Shown here piece after piece: positions 43,430 to 52,809 of a stretch of 64,000 nt of DNA (the first letter of the stretch is position 1; every line of letters starts with the position of its first letter). Under the pieces are notes generated by a model. It was not told the origin of the DNA. It ran no database searches and worked only from the letters and a program-made list of their open reading frames with translations. Position numbers and translations under genes: made by a program. This DNA comes from Cyclobacteriaceae bacterium (GTDB lineage: Bacteria > Bacteroidota > Bacteroidia > Cytophagales > Cyclobacteriaceae): contig JAIBBC010000001.1 of assembly GCA_019694875.1 (NCBI GenBank), positions 1,495,501-1,559,500 of the forward strand, in the 5' to 3' direction.

Positions 43430-43903
43430 ATGAAAGAAAAGAATCTGCTTCGAAAGCTTGGGCAAGAAACTATTTACTCAGCCAAAGGGCACTTTAAGTC
43501 CGCTGACATCAGAAGAATTCAGACTAAGTGGACCATTGTGCTTTGCATGATTCTAAATGTAATTGGCATCATCGGTATCTCTGAAATGGTTGATAAGTGG
43601 CTTTCAGCGTTTGGTCTCCTCGGAACTTTCTTCCTTTTTTATTGGGACGCAGAAGAAGGAAAAGACTACAGAGCAAAACACAAAGCAATTGGTGAACGCT
43701 ATCTAAGTCTACACAAAGAAATACGTGAATGCTATTTTCTCTCCGAATGTAAAACCGAGGAAGTAAAAAGACTGAATGACCGAGTAGTAAAACTGGATCA
43801 AGAGGCCAGACCGGAAATTCCGCATTTGGCAAGAAAGTGGGCGCAACGAGCTATTGAGAAGGACGATGAAACAGATAACTGGTTTTTAAAAAGCAAGCAA
43901 TGA
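43430..43903 (+). CDS. SLATT-domain membrane protein (CBASS-type effector)
   Basis: A 157-residue protein with two membrane helices (about 32-50 and 58-74; IVLCMILNVIGIIGIS and SAFGLLGTFFLFYWD), then a cytoplasmic helical region. This is the SLATT layout of membrane-pore effectors that respond to cyclic nucleotides. Its end overlaps the CD-NTase start (ATGATGA), so the two are coupled, as in short CBASS operons. The family call is from pattern. Confidence 0.72.
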   Translation: MKEKNLLRKLGQETIYSAKGHFKSADIRRIQTKWTIVLCMILNVIGIIGISEMVDKWLSAFGLLGTFFLFYWDAEEGKDYRAKHKAIGERYLSLHKEIRECYFLSECKTEEVKRLNDRVVKLDQEARPEIPHLARKWAQRAIEKDDETDNWFLKSKQ

Positions 43904-44688
43904 TGACCGTTAGCATCAACAATAGATTAATCAATTTTGCGCAACAAGAATTGGTTATCAAAAACGATTCTCCCGAACGAGAGAGAATAAAGGGGTCATT
44001 GGAACAGTTGGAAAAAATTCTAAAAGATCAATTTCGAGGAGAACTTCAGGAAGTAAAACGATTTGGGTCTTTTACTAGAAATACTATTCTTCCAAGGAAG
44101 TACGATACGCACGCAGATGTTGATCTGATGGTTGTATTTAAGACAGACAGCACCAGGTACACACCTGGAACTTATCGAGAACGATTGTTGAGAGTCTTGA
44201 ATGGTGCTTACCCTAATTCAATCTCAAAGAAAGACTTTCCTGCGGTCAAGCTCGAATTGAATCACATTATGTTTGATGTGGTGCCTGCCTATCAAGAGAG
44301 TTATTCTTGGGATACAAGTCTTTACATACCCGGAGCTGCTGATTCCTGGAGAACAACTGTTCCAAATGACATTAATGATTCGTTGACGAAAATGAATCAA
44401 TCCTATGGCGACAATATTGTAAGGCAAGTGATTCGCCTATGCAAGCACTGGAATTTTGGAGCAGGTTATCCCTTTGAATCATATCTCATGGAAAAGAAAA
44501 TTGTTGAAATGTTCTTCTGGTGGGGTGACAATCTATATGAAAAATTTATGAGCGTACTCAGCAACCTCGCTGGTGATCGAGCCGGAGTGCGACAGGCTTT
44601 AGAGTACTTACAACAATACGAACGGCAGGGAAATGTGGCTAAGCAAGCGGAATGGCTGCAAAGATTGCTGCCGGGATTCAATGGTTAA
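43900..44688 (+). CDS. CD-NTase (SMODS-type nucleotidyltransferase)
   Basis: Expected to synthesise a cyclic oligonucleotide on phage infection. FGSFTRNT (residues 55-62) is the G-S motif, DVD at 73-75 provides two catalytic Asp, and FDVVP (D126) the third, the full pol-beta-type triad. A C-terminal helical region follows. 262 residues. It overlaps the SLATT gene and lies 6 bases before HsdM. No Cap2/Cap3 gene is nearby, so this would be a short (type I) CBASS. Confidence 0.85.
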   Translation: MMTVSINNRLINFAQQELVIKNDSPERERIKGSLEQLEKILKDQFRGELQEVKRFGSFTRNTILPRKYDTHADVDLMVVFKTDSTRYTPGTYRERLLRVLNGAYPNSISKKDFPAVKLELNHIMFDVVPAYQESYSWDTSLYIPGAADSWRTTVPNDINDSLTKMNQSYGDNIVRQVIRLCKHWNFGAGYPFESYLMEKKIVEMFFWWGDNLYEKFMSVLSNLAGDRAGVRQALEYLQQYERQGNVAKQAEWLQRLLPGFNG

Positions 44689-44694
44689 TTTATT

Positions 44695-47145
44695 ATGGCA
44701 ATTAAAAAATCAGAACTTTACTCTTCACTTTGGGCAAGCTGCGATGAGCTACGGGGTGGCATGGATGCCAGTCAATACAAGGACTATGTTTTGGTAATGT
44801 TGTTCATTAAGTACATCAGCGATAAGTATGCTGGTATCCCGTATGCGCCCATTACAGTGCCGAAGGGTGCAAGCTTTAAGGACATGGTTGAGTTGAAAGG
44901 CAAACCATCCATCGGCGATGACATTAATAAGAAAATCATCGGGCCCATTGAGAATGCTAACAAGTCTCTTGGGAAAATTGATGTTGACTTTGATAATCCT
45001 GATAAACTTGGCAGTGGTGACGAAAAAGTAAAGAGGCTTTCCAATCTCATTGCCATATTTGAAAACCCTGAATTGGATTTTTCAAAGAATCGTGCAGAGG
45101 GCGATGATATTTTGGGCGATGCCTACGAATATCTGATGCGTCACTTTGCAACTGACAGTGGGAAAAGTAAAGGACAGTTTTATACACCTGCCGAAGTTAG
45201 CCGTGTTATTGCTAAGATCATCGGCATTAGTCAGGAAACTGGAAAGGTGACTGTCTATGATCCTACGTGTGGATCGGGATCGTTGCTTTTGCGCGTGGCG
45301 GCAGAAGCTGAGAAGAAGGTGGACATCTATGGTCAGGAGAAAGATATTTCTACGGCTGCACTTAGCCGGATGAATATGATTCTTCACAATCATCCTATTG
45401 CTGAAATTAAATGTAACGGCAATAGTACGCTGAGCAGTCCACTTTTTCTTGACGATAAGTCTGGCTTGCTGCGTCAGTTCGACTATGTAGTAGCGAACCC
45501 TCCCTTCAGTACCAAGTCATGGAGTAGTGGCGTTGATCCGATCAACGACATTCACAGAAGGTTTCAGGATTTTGGAACGCCTCCGGAAAAAAATGGAGAC
45601 TATGCTTTCCTTCTGCACATAGTTCGTTCTATGAAGAGTAAAGGCAAGGGCGCAGTTATTCTACCTCATGGGGTGTTGTTTCGTGGCAATACAGAAGCCG
45701 GCATTCGTGAGAAACTCATTAAGAAAGGATACATCAAAGGCATAATCGGCCTGGCGGCCAATCTATTCTATGGCACAGGCATACCGGCTTGTTTGATCAT
45801 CTTGGATAAAGAAGAAGCTGAAATACGGAAGGGCATCTTCATGATTGATGCCAGCAAAGACTTTGTTAAAGACGGCAATAAAAACAGGTTGCGTGAACAA
45901 GACATTCATAAAATAGTAGATGTGTTCACACGGCAACTTCCTGTGCCCAAGTATTCCCGTCTCGTTCCTATAAAAGAGATTGCCAGCGAGAAGAATGATT
46001 ATAACCTGAACATCCCACGCTATATCGATAGCCAGGAAGCGGAAGATATCCAGGACATTGAAGCTCATCTATTGGGTGGAATACCCAATGTTGATATTGA
46101 CGCCCTTGAAAAATACTGGAAAGTGTACCCATCGCTCAAGGAAGTACTATTTGGAAAAACGAAACGTAAACATTATAGCAAGCTGAATATTGCCGAGGCG
46201 GACATCAAACAAACCATTTTCACCCATCCAGAATTCACCGCCTATTCTAAAAAGGTAAACACCGTATTTACGAAATGGAGAAATCGGAACACCGAGATTC
46301 TCAAGAATATAAAGATGGGTGTTAAACCCAAGAAGCTCATTTATGAGTTGAGTGAAGACATTTTGGATTCATTTAGCAACTTGAGCTTGATTAACAATTA
46401 CGATGTGTACCAGTACCTGATGGCTTACTGGCTGGAAACCATGCAGGACGATGTATATGAAATCGCCATTGACGGTTGGAAAGTGGGAGGACAGGTTTAC
46501 CGCATTACCAAAGAAACGAAAGATAAGAACGGTAAAGTAAAGGTAAAAGAAATTGAAGGTATCGATGGAATTGAAAGTAAACTATTGAAACCTGCTCTGC
46601 TGATAGACATGTATTTCAAAGCCCTCAAAGAGAATATTGAACAACACGAAGCCGAACGCGATTCATTCACTGCTCAGCTAGAAGAGTTGGAAGAGGAGCA
46701 TATTGGCGAAGAAGGTTTTTTTGCAGATTACGACAAAGTAAACAAAGCCAGTGTACAAAAGCGATTGAAAGAAATCAAAGAGGATAAAGCCTATAAGGAA
46801 GAAATAAAAATACTCGAAAAGTACCTGGATTTGGTTGACGAGAAAGGCTCTATTGAAAAAATTCTCAAAGAGCTCCAGCGCGAACTTGAAAAGTTGGTTT
46901 GGGAAAAGTATGGCAAGTTAACCGTGGAAGAGATCAAGACTCTGGTAGTAGATGACAAATGGATGACTACGCTTCATTTGGGCATCCAGAATGAAATGCA
47001 GCGGGTAAGTCAGCGACTAACACAACGTATTAAGGAATTAGCTAGCCGATATGAGATACCAATGCCTGAGTTGCTGGAAGGGGTAGTCGAATTGGAGGCA
47101 AAAGTTTTCCACCACCTTAAGGGAATAGGATACTCATGGAATTGA
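44695..47145 (+). CDS. hsdM: type I restriction-modification DNA methyltransferase subunit HsdM
   Basis: Methylates adenine in the target half-sites together with HsdS. The HsdM_N helical domain is at the start, motif I is YDPTCGSGSLLLR (about 190-202) and motif IV is NPPF (about 268-271). At 816 residues it is about 250-300 residues longer than a usual HsdM. The extension carries coiled-coil-like, Glu/Lys-rich helices (about 640-740). It overlaps HsdS by 10 bases. Confidence 0.93.
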   Translation: MAIKKSELYSSLWASCDELRGGMDASQYKDYVLVMLFIKYISDKYAGIPYAPITVPKGASFKDMVELKGKPSIGDDINKKIIGPIENANKSLGKIDVDFDNPDKLGSGDEKVKRLSNLIAIFENPELDFSKNRAEGDDILGDAYEYLMRHFATDSGKSKGQFYTPAEVSRVIAKIIGISQETGKVTVYDPTCGSGSLLLRVAAEAEKKVDIYGQEKDISTAALSRMNMILHNHPIAEIKCNGNSTLSSPLFLDDKSGLLRQFDYVVANPPFSTKSWSSGVDPINDIHRRFQDFGTPPEKNGDYAFLLHIVRSMKSKGKGAVILPHGVLFRGNTEAGIREKLIKKGYIKGIIGLAANLFYGTGIPACLIILDKEEAEIRKGIFMIDASKDFVKDGNKNRLREQDIHKIVDVFTRQLPVPKYSRLVPIKEIASEKNDYNLNIPRYIDSQEAEDIQDIEAHLLGGIPNVDIDALEKYWKVYPSLKEVLFGKTKRKHYSKLNIAEADIKQTIFTHPEFTAYSKKVNTVFTKWRNRNTEILKNIKMGVKPKKLIYELSEDILDSFSNLSLINNYDVYQYLMAYWLETMQDDVYEIAIDGWKVGGQVYRITKETKDKNGKVKVKEIEGIDGIESKLLKPALLIDMYFKALKENIEQHEAERDSFTAQLEELEEEHIGEEGFFADYDKVNKASVQKRLKEIKEDKAYKEEIKILEKYLDLVDEKGSIEKILKELQRELEKLVWEKYGKLTVEEIKTLVVDDKWMTTLHLGIQNEMQRVSQRLTQRIKELASRYEIPMPELLEGVVELEAKVFHHLKGIGYSWN

Positions 47146-48386
47146 TGACAGTAGAAAACATGGATACAGAGCTTGGTTCAATTCCGTCTGATTGGGTCAG
47201 TTGTAGGTTTGAAGATGTCATGGACGGATTTTCCAGCGGGCAGACTCCATATAGGGAAATTAAAAGATACTATTCAGGGGATATTCCCTGGATAACGAGC
47301 GGTGAATTGAATTACAATATCATAATTAATACACTTGAGAAAATTACTCCGGAAGCTGTTCAAAAAACCAGCTTAAAAATAATTCCAAAAGGAACGTTTC
47401 TTATGGCAATTACTGGTCTGGAAGCTGAAGGCACGCGAGGTAGCTGTGCAATCACAGGGGTGGATGCGACTACTAATCAGTCGTGTATGGCTCTGTATCC
47501 AAAGGCAGGCCTCCTTACTACTGAATACCTTTTTCATTTCTATGTAAGGTATGGCAGCTTCCTTGCTTTTAAATATTGCCAGGGTACGAAGCAGCAAAGT
47601 TATACCGGAGCCATTGCAAGAACGTTACCTATCATTTTGCCCCCTACAATTGAAGAACAAGCCGCCATTGCTGCAGCTCTGAGCGATGCCGATGCACTTA
47701 TCACCTCACTGGAAAAACTGATTGCAAAGAAGCGGCTTGTTAAACAAGGCGTGTTACAGGATTTACTTACTCCAAAAAACGATTGGAGTAAGATAATTGT
47801 CGGGGATATTGGCAATCCCTATGGTGGACTTACCGGCAAATCAAAGAATGATTTTGGAGATGGAAATGCCATTTATATTCCGTTTATGAACATCATGTCT
47901 AATCCAATAATTGATTTGAAGAACTTAGAGCAAGTCAGAATAAAACCTGGAGAATATCAGAATCGTGTTCGAAAAGGTGATCTTCTCTTCAACGGTTCTT
48001 CGGAAACTCCGGAAGAGGTGGGAATGTGTTCAGTACTTATGGAGGAATTTGAAAATTTGTATCTGAATAGCTTTTGCTTTGGATTTAGATTGAATTCTGA
48101 AAGACAATTAAACGGACTGTTCCTTTCCTATTTCTTTAGAAGTAGTTTCGGAAGAGATATTTTCTTCTCGTTAGCACAAGGGGCAACACGGTATAATTTA
48201 TCGAAATCAAATTTTCTTAAGTTAGAGATTGATTTACCATCAGTAACAGAACAAAATAGAATTGCGACCACAATAAATGACATTGACAATGAGATAGCTG
48301 TTCTTGAAAAGAAACTCGCTAAACAACGTCTTCTCAAGCAAGGCATGATGCAGAACTTGTTAACTGGAAAAATTCGTTTGGCATGA
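47136..48386 (+). CDS. hsdS: type I restriction-modification specificity subunit HsdS
   Basis: Determines the bipartite target sequence. Two target-recognition domains, each followed by a conserved helical segment: EQAAIAAALSDADALITSLEKLIAKKRLVKQGVLQDLLT after the first, and QNRIATTINDIDNEIAVLEKKLAKQRLLKQGMMQNLLTGKIRL at the C-terminus, the coiled spacer and closing region. 416 residues, standard. It overlaps HsdM upstream and the AlbA-like gene downstream (ATGA). Confidence 0.93.
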   Translation: MELMTVENMDTELGSIPSDWVSCRFEDVMDGFSSGQTPYREIKRYYSGDIPWITSGELNYNIIINTLEKITPEAVQKTSLKIIPKGTFLMAITGLEAEGTRGSCAITGVDATTNQSCMALYPKAGLLTTEYLFHFYVRYGSFLAFKYCQGTKQQSYTGAIARTLPIILPPTIEEQAAIAAALSDADALITSLEKLIAKKRLVKQGVLQDLLTPKNDWSKIIVGDIGNPYGGLTGKSKNDFGDGNAIYIPFMNIMSNPIIDLKNLEQVRIKPGEYQNRVRKGDLLFNGSSETPEEVGMCSVLMEEFENLYLNSFCFGFRLNSERQLNGLFLSYFFRSSFGRDIFFSLAQGATRYNLSKSNFLKLEIDLPSVTEQNRIATTINDIDNEIAVLEKKLAKQRLLKQGMMQNLLTGKIRLA

Positions 48387-49750
48387 GTAAAGAAAGTCAG
48401 AATATCGAATGGAAAGAAAGCTGGCGCGATGAGTACCTGAAGTGGATCTCTGGCTTTGCCAATGCTCAAGGCGGCAAGCTGATTATTGGTATGTATGATA
48501 GTGGTGTCGTGAAGGGTTTGGCGGATGCGCAGAAACTCCTAGAAGATATTCCGAACAAGGTTAAAGACATACTCGGCATTTTGGTTGATGTTAACCTGCT
48601 CAAACAAGGCAGTAAAGAGTATTTAGAAATCATAGTAGAGTCGTACCCATACCCCATTAGTTACAAAGGTCAGTATCATTACCGCAGCGGGTCAACCAAG
48701 CAAGAATTGAAAGGTGCTGCCTTAGATAAATTCCTTCTTCAAAAGCAAGGGAAGCGTTGGGACAGTGTTCCGGTCTCTGGGATAACGCTGAAGGAATTGT
48801 CGAAAAACTCTTTCGGTTATTTCCGCGATCAGGCAGCAAAGAGCAAACGATTAAGCAGTGATTTTCTCAAGGAGACTGATAAAAGCTTGTTGGAAAAACT
48901 TCATCTTCTGGATGGTAAGGATTTTAAGAGAGCAGCAGTTTTATTGTTCCATCCTGATCCTGAAAAATTTGTTACAGGTGCATTTATAAAGATCGGCTTT
49001 TTTAAAACAGATGAAGACCTTCTTTTCCAGGACACCATTCACGGAAGTCTTTTTGAGCAAGTAGAAAAAACGATGGACTTGTTGCTCACTAAGTACTTGA
49101 AAGCAGCTATTCACTACGAAGGTATTAATCGAGTTGAAGAATATCCTTATCCGGAAGCAGCATTACGAGAAGCTTTGCTGAATGCAGTAGCACACAAGGA
49201 TTATAGCTTAGGTCATCCTATTCAGATCAGTGTTTATGACAATAAGATCATCTTCTGGAACGAGGGTGAACTTCCGGATAATTGGACACCAAAAAAGCTG
49301 AGTGTAAAACACCCATCCCGCCCATTCAATCCCGACATCGCTTCAACGTTCTTCCGTGCCGGTCTTATAGAAGCTTGGGGACGAGGGACGTTAAAGATCA
49401 TCAGTGAATGTAAACAAGCTGGCCTGCCAGGGCCTGTGTTTTCAGTAGAAGGTTCCGATATCACAGTAGAGTTGAAAGTTTCCCATTCGAAAACTGTGGA
49501 AGAAACTGTGGAAGAAACTGTGGAAGAAACTGTGGAAGAAACTGTGGAAGAAACTGCGAAAAGCAGAGAATTAATCTTGAAACAAATTTCCGAAAATTCA
49601 TCCATCACAGCCGTAAAGCTTCGCGAAAAAACAGGGTTAACTAGAAGAGGAGTGGAATATCATTTAGAAAAGTTAAAACAGGAAGGAATATTGACACGGA
49701 TAGGCTCAACAAAAAGCGGCAAATGGAAAATTAAAACTGATCAAAAATGA
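48383..49750 (+). CDS. AlbA_2/Schlafen-like ATP-binding protein
   Basis: A 455-residue protein. The N-terminal AlbA_2 domain has EWKESWRDEYLKWISGFANAQGGKLIIGMYDSG, a typical divergent ATP-binding motif. The middle has an HTH-like EEYPYPEAALREALLNAVAHKDYS segment, followed by a GHKL-like/ATP-type pattern (NEGELPDNW...). The C-terminal HTH follows a run of VEET repeats (49,493-49,552). Genes of this kind often sit between hsdS and hsdR. It is coupled to both neighbours. Confidence 0.8.
   Translation: MSKESQNIEWKESWRDEYLKWISGFANAQGGKLIIGMYDSGVVKGLADAQKLLEDIPNKVKDILGILVDVNLLKQGSKEYLEIIVESYPYPISYKGQYHYRSGSTKQELKGAALDKFLLQKQGKRWDSVPVSGITLKELSKNSFGYFRDQAAKSKRLSSDFLKETDKSLLEKLHLLDGKDFKRAAVLLFHPDPEKFVTGAFIKIGFFKTDEDLLFQDTIHGSLFEQVEKTMDLLLTKYLKAAIHYEGINRVEEYPYPEAALREALLNAVAHKDYSLGHPIQISVYDNKIIFWNEGELPDNWTPKKLSVKHPSRPFNPDIASTFFRAGLIEAWGRGTLKIISECKQAGLPGPVFSVEGSDITVELKVSHSKTVEETVEETVEETVEETVEETAKSRELILKQISENSSITAVKLREKTGLTRRGVEYHLEKLKQEGILTRIGSTKSGKWKIKTDQK
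49493..49552 (+). repeat. five tandem perfect copies of a 12-bp unit
   Basis: ACTGTGGAAGAA repeats five times, followed by a degenerate copy. Translation gives (T-V-E-E)n in the linker before the C-terminal HTH of the AlbA-like protein. Because the unit is a multiple of three, changes in copy number alter linker length without a frameshift. Confidence 0.95.
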
Positions 49751-52700
49751 ATGATGTAGGTCAGATCGAACGCAAAACCCAGCAACGCATTGTGAAATTA
49801 TTTCACGATACCCTGGACTATACTTACCTCGGTAATTGGGAAGAACGACCCAATAACAGCAACATCGAGGAAGAGCTTTTGAGAACCTACCTGATCGAAC
49901 GGAAATATAACCCAGTACTGATCAACAAGGCCATTGCGGAACTCAAAAGAGTATCGGTTAACTACCAACTTGATCTTTATACAAATAATAAAAATGTTTA
50001 CAGTAAGCTTCGGTATGGGATTGAGGTGAAAGAAGATGCCGGAGATAGAAATGAACGGGTCCACCTTATTGACTGGAAGCATCCGGAGAAAAATCATTTC
50101 GCTATTGCTGAAGAAGTAACAGTACAAGGCGAACGTGATAAACGACCAGATATAGTCTTATATGTTAATGGGATTGCCTTAGCAGTCTTAGAACTAAAGA
50201 GAAGCACTATCTCAATTGCCGATGGCATTCGCCAGAGCATCGTTAACCAGCAACGCGAATTCATTGAACAATTTTTTACTACCATCCAATTTGTCTTTGC
50301 CGGCAACGACACAGAGGGTTTGCGTTACGGAACCATCGGGACAATCGAGAAGTACTTTTTGAATTGGAAAGAAGACGAGGAGAGCAACGCTCACTACAAG
50401 CTCGATAAATACCTTATAAAACTCTGTAACAAAGAAAGATTCCTAGAAATTATATATGACTTTATCGTATTTGACGGAGGAGTAAAAAAGCTACCTCGAC
50501 CACATCAATATTTTGGAATTCGGGAGGCACAACTCTATGCTAAACGTAAAGAAGGCGGTATCATCTGGCATACACAAGGTAGCGGAAAGAGTATTGTCAT
50601 GGTTAGCGGAAAGAGTATTGTCATGGTTCTCTTTGCCAAATGGATATTGGAGAACAACTCCAAAGCCAGGGTGGCTATTGTAACTGACCGCGAAGAACTG
50701 GATAAACAAATCAAACGGGTATTCGAAGACGCCGGTGAAGAAATCCACCGCACGCGAAGTGGAAAGGATCTGCTCAAGCAGCTCAACCAGGCGAAGCCAA
50801 GATTACTTTGCTCACTGGTTCACAAATTTGGACGTAAAGACGTTGAAGACTTTGATGAATTTATAAGAGAACTGGAAGCCAATCCCGTCAAAACCAAAGG
50901 AGAGATTTTTGTTTTCGTTGACGAGTGCCATCGTACACAGAGCGGTAAACTTCACAAGACAATGAAGAAAATGTTAGGTGACTCTATTTTTGTTGGATTC
51001 ACGGGAACACCACTATTAAAGAAAGACAGGCAAACCACACTTGAAGTTTTCGGCAAGTACATTCATACCTACAAATTCAACGAAGCTGTCGATGATGGTG
51101 TAGTCTTGGACTTGGTGTATGAGGCTCGTGACATTGACCAAAAGGTTTCTTCGCCTGGTCGTGTGGATGCCTGGTTCGAATCCAAGACGCGAGGACTGAA
51201 TGATTTTCAAAAGTCAGCCTTAAAGCAAAAGTGGGGCACCATGCAACGTGTTCTTAGCTCAAAGAATCGCATGGATCGAATTGTCAACGACATTGTTCTG
51301 GACTTTAATACCAAGCCGAGATTAAATAGCGAAACAGGTAATGCCATTTTAGTGGCAGGGAGTATCTACGAAGCTTGTAAGTATTTTGAATTGTTTCAAC
51401 GCACTGAGTTGGGTGAAAAGTGTGCTATCATTACTTCCTATAACCCATCGCTTAAAAATGTAGTAACCGAAGATACTGGTGAGAGCACGGAAACCGACAA
51501 GGAATTTATTCAGCGTGTCTATGATTCCGTTCTTAAGGCTTATACAATGGATCATGAAACCTATGCTGACAAAGCAAAAGAAGCATTCATAAAAACACCG
51601 GCAAAGATGAAGCTGCTTATCGTGAGAGATAAACTACTCACTGGTTTTGACGCTCCATCATGCACGTATTTGTACATTGATAAAAACATGCAGGATCATG
51701 GTTTGTTTCAAGCGATCTGCCGCGTAAACCGGTTGGATGGTGATGAAAAGCAGTTTGGATACATTGTAGACTACAAGAATTTATTTGAAAGTGTAAAGGG
51801 CGCAATAAGTGTTTACACTTCCGAGCTGGACTATGACACCTTTAATAAAGAGGATTGCGAGGTACTGCTTCAAAGTAGGCTTGAAAACGGCAGAGAGCGA
51901 TTAGATGGTGCTTTGGAAGAAATTTCATTGCTCTGTGAACCAGTGTTGCCTCCGAAAGGAACATTGGAGCATATTCATTATTTCTGCGGTAATACCGAAA
52001 TACAGGAAGACCTAAAAGCCACGGAAGTCAGACGCACTGCACTCTATAAAGCTACTGTAAATCTAATCCGTGCCTATGCCAACATCGTAGAGAGTATGCC
52101 TGAGGCTGGATATTCTGAGCAGAGTATTTTATTCATTAAAGGCCGAATAGATCACTACCTGAAGCTGAGAGAAGAAATAAGAAGAGCAAGCGGAGAAGTA
52201 CTTGATCTAAAAACTTACGAGGCGGATATGCGCCACCTGATAGATAATTATATCCAGGCCGATGATCCTCGCATCATTTCACCTTTTGGCGATATTCCTC
52301 TCCTTGACCTTATCTTGAAGTTTGGTATTGAAGAGGCCATCGATAAGTTACCAGAAGACATACGAACAAATAAGGAGGCTGTTGCCGAAACAATAGAAAA
52401 CAACGTTCGGCAAAAAATCATTCGTGAACATCTTATCGATCCTGCATTCTTTGAGGAGATGAGCAAATTGCTTAAAGAAATCATATCACAGCGAAAGTCG
52501 GCCGCCATTAATTACGAAGAGTATTTAAAGAAAATATCAGAGGTATTCGCAAAGGTGAACCGAGGAACACGAGAGGAGACACCAGAATCAATCAAGACTC
52601 CTGCACAGAAAGTTCTGTACAACAACCTTGGTAAGGATGCAGCACTGGCGATGGAAATTCATGATAAAATTATTGAAGTGAAGCCGGATAGCTGGAAAGG

Positions 52701-52809
52701 AAATGAATTAAAAGAGCGCGTTGTAAAATCCGGTCTATATGAAATCTTGCGCGATGAGGCTGAAGTGGAGCGGATATTTGAGATAGTTAAACAACAACCA
52801 GAGTACTGA
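49747..52809 (+). CDS. hsdR: type I restriction endonuclease subunit HsdR, with internal P-loop duplication
   Basis: Restriction and translocation subunit. The N-terminal nuclease pattern is PDIVLYVNGIALAVLELKR, the helicase P-loop WHTQGSGKS (about 274-282), motif II DECHRT, and later VGFTGTPL and QAICRVNRLD. The 1020 residues are standard. Directly after the P-loop the eight residues SGKSIVMV are repeated (279-286 and 287-294) because of a perfect 24-bp tandem duplication. The frame is kept and the first P-loop is intact, but the following helix is longer by eight residues. Activity may be altered. Confidence 0.92.
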   Translation: MNDVGQIERKTQQRIVKLFHDTLDYTYLGNWEERPNNSNIEEELLRTYLIERKYNPVLINKAIAELKRVSVNYQLDLYTNNKNVYSKLRYGIEVKEDAGDRNERVHLIDWKHPEKNHFAIAEEVTVQGERDKRPDIVLYVNGIALAVLELKRSTISIADGIRQSIVNQQREFIEQFFTTIQFVFAGNDTEGLRYGTIGTIEKYFLNWKEDEESNAHYKLDKYLIKLCNKERFLEIIYDFIVFDGGVKKLPRPHQYFGIREAQLYAKRKEGGIIWHTQGSGKSIVMVSGKSIVMVLFAKWILENNSKARVAIVTDREELDKQIKRVFEDAGEEIHRTRSGKDLLKQLNQAKPRLLCSLVHKFGRKDVEDFDEFIRELEANPVKTKGEIFVFVDECHRTQSGKLHKTMKKMLGDSIFVGFTGTPLLKKDRQTTLEVFGKYIHTYKFNEAVDDGVVLDLVYEARDIDQKVSSPGRVDAWFESKTRGLNDFQKSALKQKWGTMQRVLSSKNRMDRIVNDIVLDFNTKPRLNSETGNAILVAGSIYEACKYFELFQRTELGEKCAIITSYNPSLKNVVTEDTGESTETDKEFIQRVYDSVLKAYTMDHETYADKAKEAFIKTPAKMKLLIVRDKLLTGFDAPSCTYLYIDKNMQDHGLFQAICRVNRLDGDEKQFGYIVDYKNLFESVKGAISVYTSELDYDTFNKEDCEVLLQSRLENGRERLDGALEEISLLCEPVLPPKGTLEHIHYFCGNTEIQEDLKATEVRRTALYKATVNLIRAYANIVESMPEAGYSEQSILFIKGRIDHYLKLREEIRRASGEVLDLKTYEADMRHLIDNYIQADDPRIISPFGDIPLLDLILKFGIEEAIDKLPEDIRTNKEAVAETIENNVRQKIIREHLIDPAFFEEMSKLLKEIISQRKSAAINYEEYLKKISEVFAKVNRGTREETPESIKTPAQKVLYNNLGKDAALAMEIHDKIIEVKPDSWKGNELKERVVKSGLYEILRDEAEVERIFEIVKQQPEY
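50581..50628 (+). repeat. 24-bp perfect tandem duplication inside hsdR
   Basis: The unit AGCGGAAAGAGTATTGTCAT-GGTT occurs twice with no mismatch (50,581-50,604 and 50,605-50,628) and encodes SGKSIVMV twice. It is exactly at the Walker A motif and preserves the reading frame. Confidence 0.97.

Noticed and set aside
49234..49608. Minus-strand frame with SSTVSSTV repeats
   Set aside because: It is the antisense reading of the 12-bp repeats in the AlbA-like gene, not a separate protein.
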